NCBI GenBank assembly: GCA_016191305.1
Contig: JACPOX010000132.1
Coordinates: 1-14,772 of the forward strand
Length of the DNA: 14,772 bases
Reading direction: 5' to 3'
Source of the DNA: Legionella longbeachae
GTDB lineage: Bacteria > Pseudomonadota > Gammaproteobacteria > Legionellales > Legionellaceae
In this document: positions 5,624-12,898 of the stretch, piece after piece
Layout of the letters: the number at the start of each line of letters is the position of its first letter
Numbering within the stretch: position 1 is the first letter of the stretch
Notes under the pieces: model-generated
Databases searched by the model: none
Seen by the model: only the letters and a program-made list of their open reading frames with translations
What the model was told of the DNA's origin: nothing
Translations under genes and position numbers: made by a program

Positions 5624-6289
5624 TCAACTCCTTGCAGTAGGCAAATGAATTAATTGAGTATGTATTTCAATAGCAAAATACTGATTAAACATTTGAAGTG
5701 AATCAATCAATGGCCATTGAACTGGTTGATTAGACATACGACTCATTGCTGTAGTGAATATAGGTTGGTAGTACTCTTTTATAAATGGTTTGATTTCAGT
5801 TAAATTAGAAAAATTTTTAACTAGAACTGTAGCATTTTCTTCTAAATGAGTTAATCCTATTTTTTCAATTACATCCTGCAGTTCTTCTTGGCCTTCTATT
5901 GCTGTTTTAATCCAATTCAATAAAGCCATTCGTGGTTTTAAAATCAATAATTGATGACTTTTTTCTATTGAAGGTTCCATTAAAATAATATGATTGTGCA
6001 ATTCAAATTTGAAACAACAAAGAAAATCAAGAAAATTAGTTTCTATATCACTACGAGCTTGGTCTCCTAACCATCGACAAATTTCATGTCGAAACATCAT
6101 AGAAAAATGTTTTTCTATTTCATTAAGAGTAGCCTCATCTGATGTATGTTTTTGCAACAAATACGCTGTGTTATCAATTTGCAATAATCTAAGATCGGGG
6201 AATTTAGTCTCAGGTAATTGAGAAGCAAGAAACGATAAAAATACAGCCGTCGGTTTTAACACCATTATTTCGTGTTCACTTTGGCGCAT
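5624..6289 (-). CDS. Unknown protein with two repeated ~100-residue halves
   Basis: I cannot name this 221-residue, probably cytoplasmic protein; no signal or membrane segment is seen. Its two halves look like a tandem duplication. Half one starts at MVLKPTAVFLSFL (about 9-21) and half two at LILKPRMALLNWI (about 114-126). Each continues with an N-[TA]-x-x-L element (NTAYLL, NATVLV), an E-I-x-x-[HF]-[FI] helix, and ends in aligned F..E.H..L motifs: FKFELHNHIILM (about 93-104) and FAIEIHTQLIHL (about 204-215). The 'KP..xFL.W' opening recalls small uncharacterised bacterial proteins, but this is from memory. The ATG at 6289 follows GGAG (6296-6299) at six bases. It lies first in a two-gene unit with the coiled-coil membrane protein, which suggests a joint role. 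Confidence 0.75.
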   Translation of the reverse strand: MRQSEHEIMVLKPTAVFLSFLASQLPETKFPDLRLLQIDNTAYLLQKHTSDEATLNEIEKHFSMMFRHEICRWLGDQARSDIETNFLDFLCCFKFELHNHIILMEPSIEKSHQLLILKPRMALLNWIKTAIEGQEELQDVIEKIGLTHLEENATVLVKNFSNLTEIKPFIKEYYQPIFTTAMSRMSNQPVQWPLIDSLQMFNQYFAIEIHTQLIHLPTARS

Positions 6290-6315
6290 ATATCTCTCCG
6301 TGATTTGTTTTAAAA

Positions 6316-6344
6316 TGTATATTAGGCCATGAACTCAACCTACA
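6316..6344. repeat. TGTAGGTTG hairpin repeat, copy 3, decayed
   Basis: The right arm CAACCTACA (6336-6344) is intact but the left arm reads TGTATATTA, so the hairpin is weak. The flanks still match the other copies (TTTTAAAA before; CTTAACTTAATGACA after). It lies in the 224-base gap between the divergent 6289 gene and mutY. Confidence 0.55.
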
Positions 6345-6452
6345 ATACTCTTAACTTAATGACATTGAGCCACTAAGTGGGTGTGCGAAACAAAGTACCT
6401 CTGTAAAAATAGTCTATATATCGCAACTTAGCGAATTTAGAATCATTAACAA

Positions 6453-6481
6453 TTGACCCAGAGCGATACTTTTTTTACAGT
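6453..6481 (+). promoter_or_regulatory. Sigma-70 promoter candidate for mutY
   Basis: TTGACC (6453-6458), 17 bases, TACAGT (6476-6481): 5 of 6 and 4 of 6 consensus matches at ideal spacing. Transcription would begin near 6488, about 26 bases before the mutY start. Confidence 0.5.
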
Positions 6482-6513
6482 ACAACAACAATTAAGCAAT
6501 AAAGAATTAAACA

Positions 6514-7575
6514 GTGAATACAGAAAATTTACATACACACTTTAGCCAACCTTTACTTCATTGGTTTGCACTGCACGGACGTAAAAATCTACCTTGGCAA
6601 TTGCCACGAACGCCATATAAAGTTTGGATTTCTGAAATTATGCTCCAACAAACTCAAGTGCAAACAGTTATTCCCTATTTTGATCGTTTTATTCAACGCT
6701 TTCCTAATATTAATGTTTTAGCTCAAGCAAATGAAGATGAAGTCCTCTCTTTATGGTCAGGTCTGGGGTATTATAGTCGTGCTCGCAATCTTCATCAGAC
6801 AGCAAAAATAGTTGCTCAACTCCATCAAGGTTTGTTACCTGATAATCTCAAATTATTAAATGAATTACCGGGGATAGGGCCTTCTACTAGTGCTGCTATT
6901 TTGTCACAAGCTTTTAATCAACCAACTGCCATTTTAGACGGTAACGTAAAAAGAGTATTAACACGCTATTTCAGGATCAATGGCTATCCGGAACAGGCTG
7001 AGGTGAAAAAAAAATTATGGGAGTTGGCCGATTCCTGTATGCCTAAAGAAAACTGCGCCGATTATACTCAAGCAATTATGGATTTGGGCGCTACGTGTTG
7101 TACAGCAAAAAAACCTAATTGCCCCAATTGTCCTTTACAACAAAACTGTATGGCCTATAGGCATCAAGAACAACATTTATATCCAACAAAAAAAATTAAA
7201 AAACCAGTACCTACTCAGCAACAACAATTACTTGTCTTATATAATGATCAAGGTCACATCTATTTGGAAAAAAGACCATCTTCTGGTTTATGGGGTGGTT
7301 TGTGGTGTTTGCCCAGTTTGGACAAAGATAATTGTCCTCTTGATTTTATTCAACTTCATTACGACTTGGCAGGAGATACGCCAAGGAAATTACTTTCTTT
7401 TAAACATCGCTTTAGTCATTTTCATTTAGAAATAAATGCCTTAGGGATAAAAACCCGCTTTTTGGGCACTCAATTAGCAGAAATTAAAGGGCAATGGTTT
7501 GCAAAAGAACAACTCAGTAATTTGGGGCTTGCACAACCCACAAGTAAGATATTATCTTTTTACTATGGAGTTTAA
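6514..7575 (+). CDS. mutY: A/G-specific adenine DNA glycosylase
   Basis: MutY removes adenine mispaired with 8-oxoguanine, preventing G:C to T:A changes. The 353 residues match the family length (E. coli 350). Visible in order: the catalytic Glu41 in SEIMLQQTQV, the helix-hairpin-helix LPGIGPST (118-125), catalytic Asp142 in ILDGNVKRVL, and the [4Fe-4S] ligands C196-x6-C203-x2-C206-x5-C212. The C-terminal NUDIX-like domain that reads 8-oxoguanine follows (about 230-345), with the conserved FKHRFSHFHLEI (296-307). The start is a GTG at 6514; the upstream ribosome-binding site is weak (AAAGAA), but the next residues fit the usual MutY N-terminus (LHWFALHGRKNLPW). It is a single-gene unit running into a palindromic element at 7578. 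Everything needed for activity is present. Confidence 0.97.
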   Translation: MNTENLHTHFSQPLLHWFALHGRKNLPWQLPRTPYKVWISEIMLQQTQVQTVIPYFDRFIQRFPNINVLAQANEDEVLSLWSGLGYYSRARNLHQTAKIVAQLHQGLLPDNLKLLNELPGIGPSTSAAILSQAFNQPTAILDGNVKRVLTRYFRINGYPEQAEVKKKLWELADSCMPKENCADYTQAIMDLGATCCTAKKPNCPNCPLQQNCMAYRHQEQHLYPTKKIKKPVPTQQQQLLVLYNDQGHIYLEKRPSSGLWGGLWCLPSLDKDNCPLDFIQLHYDLAGDTPRKLLSFKHRFSHFHLEINALGIKTRFLGTQLAEIKGQWFAKEQLSNLGLAQPTSKILSFYYGV

Positions 7576-7577
7576 CT

Positions 7578-7762
7578 GAACGCCACTTCTGGATAAGAAA
7601 CAACTTAGATCTAAGCCCCATCTGGATCCGTTCGCCCTGATAAGTCGCATTAGCGACGTCTCGAAGGGTTTGGCACAGTGCCTAGCCTTCGAGACGGACT
7701 AAAGTCCTCCTCAGACCGAACGGATCCAGTAATGCAAAGTTCCTTATCCAAAACTCACGTTA
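7578..7762. mobile_element. MITE-like palindromic element, copy A
   Basis: About 185 bp of nested inverted repeats between mutY and the Sel1-like gene. The ends share an imperfect ~20-bp terminal repeat finishing in TGGATAAG (7590-7597) and CTTATCCA (7743-7750). Inside are a perfect 13-bp pair (7622-7634 with 7717-7729), a perfect 11-bp pair CGTCTCGAAGG (7657-7667 with 7686-7696) and a small GGCAC/GTGCC hairpin at the tip. No transposase is encoded. Copy B at 8692-8878 has the same layout and nearly the same length. The right end covers the stop codon of the Sel1-like gene (7760-7762). No clear target duplication is visible. Confidence 0.75.
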
Positions 7763-8086
7763 ACTTAATGATCCACCACTAGCTAAAATCCGCAGCGCTA
7801 CTTTTGCATCGGGTTGTCCTAAATTAGCGGCAGCATTAATCCAAAACCATGCTTTTTTTCGATCTTCAACTGCGCCCTTACCATAATAATACATATAACC
7901 TACAGCATATTGAGCTTCAGGATTACCTCTTATGGCTTCTGGTTTCAAACGAATAAAAGCTGCTCGATATTCTTCAAGCCTAAAATTGTCAATTCCTTTT
8001 CGCAAATTTATTGCATGGGTAGTGGCACAAGCCACTATGGCTGGAATAAAAATTACAACGATTAATAATTTTAATAAACGTCTCAT
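7760..8086 (-). CDS. Small lipoprotein with a Sel1-type repeat
   Basis: A 108-residue predicted lipoprotein. The signal peptide ends in a good lipobox, IVAC, with Cys20 as the lipidated residue. The mature part (about 37-100) holds one clear Sel1-like TPR unit: AQYAVGYMYYYGKGAVEDRK followed by KAWFWINAAANLGQPDA, plus a degenerate preceding helix. Sel1 repeats mediate protein-protein contacts; the partner is unknown. Its start lies six bases after the stop of the GspC/LspC gene, with AGGA at about ten bases from the ATG at 8086, so the two form an operon and the lipoprotein may assist the type II secretion system or simply be co-transcribed. Its stop codon is built into the terminal repeat of the adjacent palindromic element. 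Confidence 0.8.
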   Translation of the reverse strand: MRRLLKLLIVVIFIPAIVACATTHAINLRKGIDNFRLEEYRAAFIRLKPEAIRGNPEAQYAVGYMYYYGKGAVEDRKKAWFWINAAANLGQPDAKVALRILASGGSLS

Positions 8087-8092
8087 AAAATA

Positions 8093-8602
8093 TTATTCCT
8101 CTTTTAAAGGCTTAGCCACGGGTTCAAAAATTAATTCATTTTTAGGCAAACTTAAACTCTCTAAAGCTCCCTGCCTCTCAACCAAAATCCCATTCATCAT
8201 AATACGCTTAATCACCGCGTCACCGGGTATCTTATCGCCTAGTTTATATGTTCTTTCTTCTCCACTTGCTGAACGAATAATAACTTGAGAATTTTTTATC
8301 TTGTTAGCATATAAAATTCCAACCAAAGTGACATTCAACATTGATTTTTTAACACTAGATTCGTTTAGGTTTTTAGAAACATAAACCCCAAATAAAGAAG
8401 TATGTAAAATAGCCTGATTAGTATTCTGCTTTGCTATTACTTGTACCTCTTTTTTTGATTCAGGTAAAGGACGAAGGTTAAGAGGAGAAAGCATCAAAGA
8501 GGAACATTCAACAAGAATCAATATGGAAAAAAGTGAAATTAAGGCAATAGCAATCCATCGCGCGTATTTTGCTGAAACCAAGAAATGAAGATCAAATTTC
8601 AT
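8093..8602 (-). CDS. lspC: Type II secretion protein C, short form (LspC/GspC)
   Basis: GspC is an inner-membrane protein linking the inner-membrane platform of the type II secretion system to the outer-membrane secretin GspD. This 169-residue protein has a short cytoplasmic start, one membrane span (about 15-36) and a periplasmic homology region (about 69-156). That region contains LFGVY, LNVTLVGILYA, SQVIIRSASGEE and GDKIPGDAVIKRI, and ends LSLPKNELIFEP. Enterobacterial GspC is about 270 residues and carries a PDZ or coiled-coil C-terminus; here the protein ends just after the homology region, as I understand the Legionella form does. In L. pneumophila lspC is known to lie apart from the other lsp genes, and none of them is in this window. 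The ATG at 8602 has a modest GGA upstream. A Sel1-repeat lipoprotein follows in the same operon. Confidence 0.88.
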   Translation of the reverse strand: MKFDLHFLVSAKYARWIAIALISLFSILILVECSSLMLSPLNLRPLPESKKEVQVIAKQNTNQAILHTSLFGVYVSKNLNESSVKKSMLNVTLVGILYANKIKNSQVIIRSASGEERTYKLGDKIPGDAVIKRIMMNGILVERQGALESLSLPKNELIFEPVAKPLKEE

Positions 8603-8691
8603 TTATCCAAACGCCTCAAAAGTATTAACTTGTCTGTACATAGAACTCTCTCTAGAATATCCTACATACACTGCTCTGAACAGATTAAATT

Positions 8692-8878
8692 TAACGTCAG
8701 TTTTGGATAAGAGCATTAGTTTTATACCGAACCGTTCGGGCTGAGGAGGGCATTAGCCATCTCGAAGCCTATACATCAAGATTCAAATCCTGTGTCATGG
8801 CTTCGAGAGGGCGTAAACGCCTCCTCAGCCCGAACGGAGCAAGTAAGTTTAATGAACTCTTATCCAGATTTAACGCCC
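8692..8878. mobile_element. MITE-like palindromic element, copy B
   Basis: About 187 bp between the divergent lspC and cystathionine synthase genes. The end repeat TGGATAAGAG (8704-8713) pairs with CTCTTATCCA (8857-8866). Inside are a perfect 18-bp pair starting CCGTTCGGGCTGAGGAGG (8732-8749 with 8820-8837) and a 9-bp pair CTCGAAGCC (8761-8769 with 8799-8807). Same plan as copy A but with a different central loop. Its right end is two bases from the AAGGA ribosome-binding site of the next gene, so it fills most of the 292-base divergent promoter region. Confidence 0.78.
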
Positions 8879-8894
8879 AAAAGGATATATTTTG

Positions 8895-10046
8895 ATGAAA
8901 AAAAATCATTTCGATACTCGCGCCATACATGCCGGACAAAAACCTTGCTCTAGCACTGGAGCAGTCATGACCCCTATTTATGCAACTTCTACTTACAAAC
9001 AAATTGCTCCCGGTGAACATCTTGGCTATGAATACTCACGAACGCACAACCCAACGCGTGCAGCCTATGAAGAATGTATCGCCAGTTTGGAATCAGGAAA
9101 GTCCGGTTTTGCTTTCGCTTCTGGAATGGCAGCCATTAATACTATTGTTGATTTACTAGATGCAGGAGATCATGTTATTGCAATGGATGATCTTTACGGA
9201 GGAACTTTTCGCTTATTTGATAAGGTTAAAACTCGTACCTCTGATCTATCATTTTCTTTTGTAGACATGTCTGATGCAAGCAAAATTGAGGCTGCATTGA
9301 CGCCAAAAACTCGCATGATTTGGGTTGAAACACCTTCGAATCCTATATTAAAGCTGGCCAATTTACGTGAAATAGCGACTATAGCAAAACGCCATAATTT
9401 AATTACTGTTGCAGATAATACTTTTGCAACTCCTTGGATACAGAGACCTCTTGAGTTAGGATTCGACATCGTCTTACATTCTGCAACTAAATATCTAAAT
9501 GGTCATTCTGATGTAATCAGTGGAGTCGTAGTTGTTGGAGAAAATCCTTCTTTAGTTGAAAAAATCGCTTTTTTACATAATTCCTGCGGTGGCATTGCTG
9601 GACCCTTTGATAGTTTTCTGGTTTTGCGTAGTTTAAAAACTCTTTCCTTACGTATGCAAAGACACTGTGAGAATGCATTACATTTGGCGAATTGGTTGAG
9701 CACTCACCCTAGGGTAACAAAAGTTATTTACCCAGGTCTTACAAGCCATCCCCAATATGAGTTGGCTAAGGAACAAATGCATGCCTTTGGCGGGATGATT
9801 TCCATGGTAATCGAGGGAGACATTGATTCAGCCAAACGCTTTCTATCTCGTTGTGAATTATTCACCCTGGCTGAAAGTCTTGGTGGGGTTGAGAGTTTGA
9901 TTGAGCATCCTGCAATTATGACTCATGCATCGATACCACCTAAACAACGCAAAGCTTTGGGAATTGAAGATGGCTTTATTCGACTTTCAGTTGGTATAGA
10001 GAATATTGATGATTTAAAAGCTGATTTGGAATATGCCTTAGCTTAA
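8895..10046 (+). CDS. Cystathionine gamma-synthase / gamma-lyase (PLP enzyme)
   Basis: A trans-sulfuration enzyme of the Cys/Met-metabolism PLP family (383 residues). It either makes cystathionine from an activated homoserine and cysteine (MetB) or splits cystathionine to cysteine (gamma-lyase); sequence alone does not settle which. Visible: phosphate-binding Y47-S-R49 in EYSRTHNPTR, SGMAA (76-80), Y101 in DLYGGT, D174 in VADNTFATP, the PLP lysine K199 in HSATKYLNGHSD, and SLGGVESL near the C-terminus. I chose the ATG at 8895 over an in-frame TTG three bases earlier; AAGGA at 8881-8885 is nine bases away. It is followed after 36 bases by dapD, and I see no terminator, so it likely leads a metB-dapD-dapE operon joining the aspartate-derived methionine and lysine branches. 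Confidence 0.93.
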   Translation: MKKNHFDTRAIHAGQKPCSSTGAVMTPIYATSTYKQIAPGEHLGYEYSRTHNPTRAAYEECIASLESGKSGFAFASGMAAINTIVDLLDAGDHVIAMDDLYGGTFRLFDKVKTRTSDLSFSFVDMSDASKIEAALTPKTRMIWVETPSNPILKLANLREIATIAKRHNLITVADNTFATPWIQRPLELGFDIVLHSATKYLNGHSDVISGVVVVGENPSLVEKIAFLHNSCGGIAGPFDSFLVLRSLKTLSLRMQRHCENALHLANWLSTHPRVTKVIYPGLTSHPQYELAKEQMHAFGGMISMVIEGDIDSAKRFLSRCELFTLAESLGGVESLIEHPAIMTHASIPPKQRKALGIEDGFIRLSVGIENIDDLKADLEYALA

Positions 10047-10082
10047 GAGTTCAAAGGTCATTGCCATTAAGAGGAAAAAGAG

Positions 10083-10904
10083 ATGCACACTTTACAAACT
10101 ATTATTGAACAAGCATTTGAAGAACGTCAAACACTATCCATTGATAATGTTTCACCCGAACTTGTTACAGCGGTTAAAGAAGTACTTTCTTGTTTGGATA
10201 GCGGCCAATATCGAGTTGCAGAAAAAATAAACGGCGAATGGATTGTGCATCAGTGGATAAAAAAAGCTGTCTTATTATCTTTTAAACTTTTTCCCAATCA
10301 CATAATTGAATCAGGTTTTTGTCAGTTTTATGACAAAGTTCCCCTCAAATACGATAACTACACCGAAGAACAATTCAAACAAAGTGGCGTAAGAATAGTA
10401 CCGCATGCCATGGTACGTCAAGGAGCATATATCGCAAAAAACTGTGTACTAATGCCATCATATGTAAACATAGGCGCCTATATCGATGAAGGTGTTATGG
10501 TTGATACATGGGCAACTGTAGGTTCTTGTGCCCAGATAGGTAAGAATGTTCATCTCTCAGGTGGAGTAGGTATTGGTGGAGTTCTCGAACCTTTGCAAGC
10601 TAATCCAACAATTATAGAGGACAATTGTTTTATCGGTGCCCGTTCTGAAGTAGTTGAAGGAGTAATAGTAGAACGCAATTCAGTATTATCTATGGGTGTT
10701 TATTTAGGACAAAGTACTAAAATATATAATCGTCTTACAGGAGAAATCACCTATGGTAGAATTCCTGCTGGATCAGTTGTGGTCGCAGGAAGTTTACCTA
10801 GTGAAGATAAAAATTACAGTTTATATTGTGCAGTAATTGTGAAACAAGTAGACGAAAAAACAAGGGCTAAGGTCAGTATTAATGAATTATTGAGAGCTAA
10901 TTAA
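10083..10904 (+). CDS. dapD: Tetrahydrodipicolinate N-succinyltransferase
   Basis: DapD transfers succinyl from succinyl-CoA to tetrahydrodipicolinate in the succinylase route to meso-diaminopimelate and lysine. The 273 residues equal the standard length. An alpha-helical N-terminal domain (1-105) precedes a left-handed beta helix of hexapeptide repeats (about 107-240), with [19 protein letters not shown] and [12 protein letters not shown] as family signatures. Asp141 and Glu189, the pair implicated in catalysis in characterised DapD, fall at exactly those positions. The C-terminal strand segment ([14 protein letters not shown]) is complete. The ATG at 10083 follows an AGGA-type site. The gene lies in the operon between the trans-sulfuration enzyme and dapE, with one base separating its stop from dapE. 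Confidence 0.97.
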   Translation: MHTLQTIIEQAFEERQTLSIDNVSPELVTAVKEVLSCLDSGQYRVAEKINGEWIVHQWIKKAVLLSFKLFPNHIIESGFCQFYDKVPLKYDNYTEEQFKQSGVRIVPHAMVRQGAYIAKNCVLMPSYVNIGAYIDEGVMVDTWATVGSCAQIGKNVHLSGGVGIGGVLEPLQANPTIIEDNCFIGARSEVVEGVIVERNSVLSMGVYLGQSTKIYNRLTGEITYGRIPAGSVVVAGSLPSEDKNYSLYCAVIVKQVDEKTRAKVSINELLRAN

Positions 10905-10905
10905 T

Positions 10906-12072
10906 ATGACTGAATCGAATACAACTACAAATACTAATGGTTCTGAAGACTTAGAAAAAATATTAGCACAACTAGTCAGTTTTCCTTCTATCACGCCCGA
11001 AGATGCAGGTTGTCAGGAATTTATGATTCAATTTTTTGAGCAAAGTGGATTTAGTTGCCAACGCATGAATCAAGGTCCTGTATCAAATTTTTTCGCATCT
11101 TATGGAAGCACAGGCCCATTACTCGTTTTTGCCGGACATACGGATGTGGTCCCTGTTGGTAACCTTACAAAATGGCTGACTGATCCTTTCGTATTAGAAA
11201 ATAAAAATGGCATGCTCTATGGTCGCGGTGTTGCAGACATGAAAGGAAGTCTGGCCTGTATGCTGCTTATGGCACAACGATTTGTTAAAAGCTACCCAAA
11301 ATTTCAAGGAAGATTAGGCTTTCTAATTACTAGTGGTGAGGAAGGTGATGATTATGACATGGGGACACCTTATGTCATGCAGCTTTTGGCAAAACAGGGA
11401 ATTCATCTTAATTACTGTATTGTTGGCGAACCATCAAGTACGGATAAAGTGGGTGATGTTATTAAAATCGGCCGACGTGGTTCATTAAGTGCTAAAATCA
11501 ATTTACATGGAAAACAAGGGCATGTAGCTTATCCACATTTAGCAGAAAATCCAATCCATAAAATTAGTCCTGCCCTCGCGAAACTTACTGCAACAGTTTG
11601 GGATCAAGGAAATGAGTATTTTCCACCAACCTCCATGCAAATTACCCATCTGCATTCAGGCGGCCATGCTGCGAATATTATTCCCGGCGAACTCATACTA
11701 CACCTGAATTTTAGATACTCCACAGAACAAACACAAAATTCATTAAAAGAAAAAGTAGCTACCATTTTTCAAGAATATGATCTAAATCCTGACATCGAAT
11801 GGCGTTTAAGTGGAGAGCCTTTTTTAACTGCCAAAGGAGCTTTACTCGAAAGCTGCAAAGAAGCAATCTTAGAACACACGGGAAATTACCCCGAACTATC
11901 TACTAATGGCGGAACCTCTGATGGTCGCTTCATAGCACCTTATGGTGTTGAAGTCATAGAACTTGGACCTGTTAATGCAACCATTCACCAAGTTAATGAA
12001 TCTGTTGCTTTAAATGACTTACAACAACTAGAAAATTTATATTTTTCAATATGTAAACGACTATTGGTGTAA
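10906..12072 (+). CDS. dapE: Succinyl-diaminopimelate desuccinylase
   Basis: DapE is a dinuclear zinc M20 peptidase that hydrolyses N-succinyl-L,L-diaminopimelate, acting after DapD and the aminotransferase. Metal ligands and catalytic groups are all visible in its 388 residues: H78 in AGHTDVVPVG, bridging D111 in GRGVADMKG, catalytic E145 and ligand E146 in TSGEEGD, E175 in VGEPSS, and H361 in ATIHQVNE. The dimerisation lid (about 190-300) carries HGKQGHVAYPHLAENP. Two small oddities: an Asn/Thr-rich lead of about a dozen residues before the first conserved helix, and YDMGTPYVM where many relatives have a shorter D-G-T. The start, ATG at 10906, lies one base after the dapD stop, with GAGAG inside dapD as the likely ribosome-binding site, which implies coupled translation. 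Confidence 0.97.
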   Translation: MTESNTTTNTNGSEDLEKILAQLVSFPSITPEDAGCQEFMIQFFEQSGFSCQRMNQGPVSNFFASYGSTGPLLVFAGHTDVVPVGNLTKWLTDPFVLENKNGMLYGRGVADMKGSLACMLLMAQRFVKSYPKFQGRLGFLITSGEEGDDYDMGTPYVMQLLAKQGIHLNYCIVGEPSSTDKVGDVIKIGRRGSLSAKINLHGKQGHVAYPHLAENPIHKISPALAKLTATVWDQGNEYFPPTSMQITHLHSGGHAANIIPGELILHLNFRYSTEQTQNSLKEKVATIFQEYDLNPDIEWRLSGEPFLTAKGALLESCKEAILEHTGNYPELSTNGGTSDGRFIAPYGVEVIELGPVNATIHQVNESVALNDLQQLENLYFSICKRLLV

Positions 12073-12087
12073 CTTCTCAATAAGTAG

Positions 12088-12185
12088 TGGTAACGTCATC
12101 TCGAACGAAGAGATGGATCTCCTGAATGTGGCTCTTTTCTAGTTTCGAAGATTCCTCTCTTCGTTTGGAATGACGTATTGCCACC
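12088..12185. repeat. Palindromic intergenic repeat (GTCATC-CGAACGAAGAG type)
   Basis: A 98-bp imperfect inverted repeat between convergent dapE and the 17 kDa lipoprotein gene. The left arm (12088-12120, with ACGTCATCTCGAACGAAGAG) and right arm (12149-12185, with CTCTTCGTTTGGAATGACGT) match at most positions. It differs in sequence from the two MITE-like elements and resembles the GTCATTCC-type palindromes common in intracellular bacteria, by my recollection. No coding potential. Confidence 0.7.
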
Positions 12186-12216
12186 TGTAATTTGGGAAAA
12201 TAAGACGAAATGAATT

Positions 12217-12247
12217 CAAAATCTGGGTGAAGCTTTGCCTTCACCCA
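12217..12247 (-). terminator. Terminator of the 17 kDa lipoprotein gene, perhaps bidirectional
   Basis: TGGGTGAAG (12224-12232) pairs perfectly with CTTCACCCA (12239-12247) across a 6-base loop. On the minus strand it lies 16 bases beyond the stop and is followed by GATTTT. On the plus strand a TTTTTT run occurs about ten bases later, so it may also help end dapE transcription. Confidence 0.6.
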
Positions 12248-12263
12248 AGATATTTGATTTTTT

Positions 12264-12707
12264 CTAATTCACCACATGCCAGGTACCATCTGGCTGACGA
12301 CATGCACTTCCACGCAAGGTTTGGGGTCGTCCATCAATAATTGCTTTAGTGATATACTCACGGCACGGTAAACGGTCGCGATAATAAGTACGAGTTGGCT
12401 GTACGGTATATCGATTCCCATTATCTGGGTTTGACCAATTTACTGCTCTACCTGTTGGCGCTGTTTCTAATGCGCGTTGCATTTCCATTCGGTCAACTTT
12501 ATCCATAGTCTTACCAATTTGGCCACCTAAATAAGCACCTACAAGAGCACCTCCTGCTGCTGCAGCAACTTTTCCTGCGCCCCCACCAAATTGACTTCCA
12601 ATCAATCCACCAATCACACCACCAGAAATAGTACCTACACCTTCATGATTCATGCTAGCACAACCAACCACTAACAATGACAATGATGCAACAGCTAACT
12701 TTTTCAT
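12264..12707 (-). CDS. Glycine-zipper outer-membrane lipoprotein (17 kDa surface antigen family)
   Basis: A 147-residue lipoprotein related to the Rickettsia 17 kDa antigen. The signal peptide ends in the lipobox VVGC (Cys16). A glycine zipper follows (about 24-66, [18 protein letters not shown] then [15 protein letters not shown]), two helices thought to pack against or insert in membrane. The C-terminal domain (about 70-147) carries the family pattern [23 protein letters not shown] and [15 protein letters not shown]; the two cysteines (C115 and C137) may pair. Its exact role is unknown; relatives are abundant outer-membrane or periplasmic lipoproteins. The ATG at 12707 has a modest GGTGA site. 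It is transcribed alone, between a promoter candidate at 12730-12758 and a terminator at 12217-12247. Confidence 0.9.
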   Translation of the reverse strand: MKKLAVASLSLLVVGCASMNHEGVGTISGGVIGGLIGSQFGGGAGKVAAAAGGALVGAYLGGQIGKTMDKVDRMEMQRALETAPTGRAVNWSNPDNGNRYTVQPTRTYYRDRLPCREYITKAIIDGRPQTLRGSACRQPDGTWHVVN

Positions 12708-12729
12708 AACAATTCACCAATTAAAGGGT

Positions 12730-12758
12730 TATAAAATCGGTTTCCATTCTAACACCAA
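12730..12758 (-). promoter_or_regulatory. Sigma-70 promoter candidate for the 17 kDa lipoprotein
   Basis: On the minus strand TTGGTG (12753-12758), 17 bases, TTTATA (12730-12735). Transcription would start near 12723, about 16 bases before the ATG, so the leader would just contain the ribosome-binding site. Confidence 0.4.
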
Positions 12759-12898
12759 GGTCAGTTATTATCCATAGTTGACCAATGACATTTTGCATTT
12801 TAAATATGCAATGTGATGTTGTTCTGATAAAAAACCAAAATAGAGTTCTGGATCATTAGCAAGTTAATGAACTAACTCGAAAATTCAATGTTGAGACC

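Noticed and set aside
7622..7729. Large hairpin considered as a structured RNA or riboswitch
   Set aside because: The same nested-palindrome plan recurs at 8692-8878 with shared end repeats, so it is better explained as a repeat element.
7932..8288. Plus-strand ORF of 118 codons across the lspC and Sel1 genes
   Set aside because: Spans two recognisable minus-strand genes and their junction; composition is a shadow.
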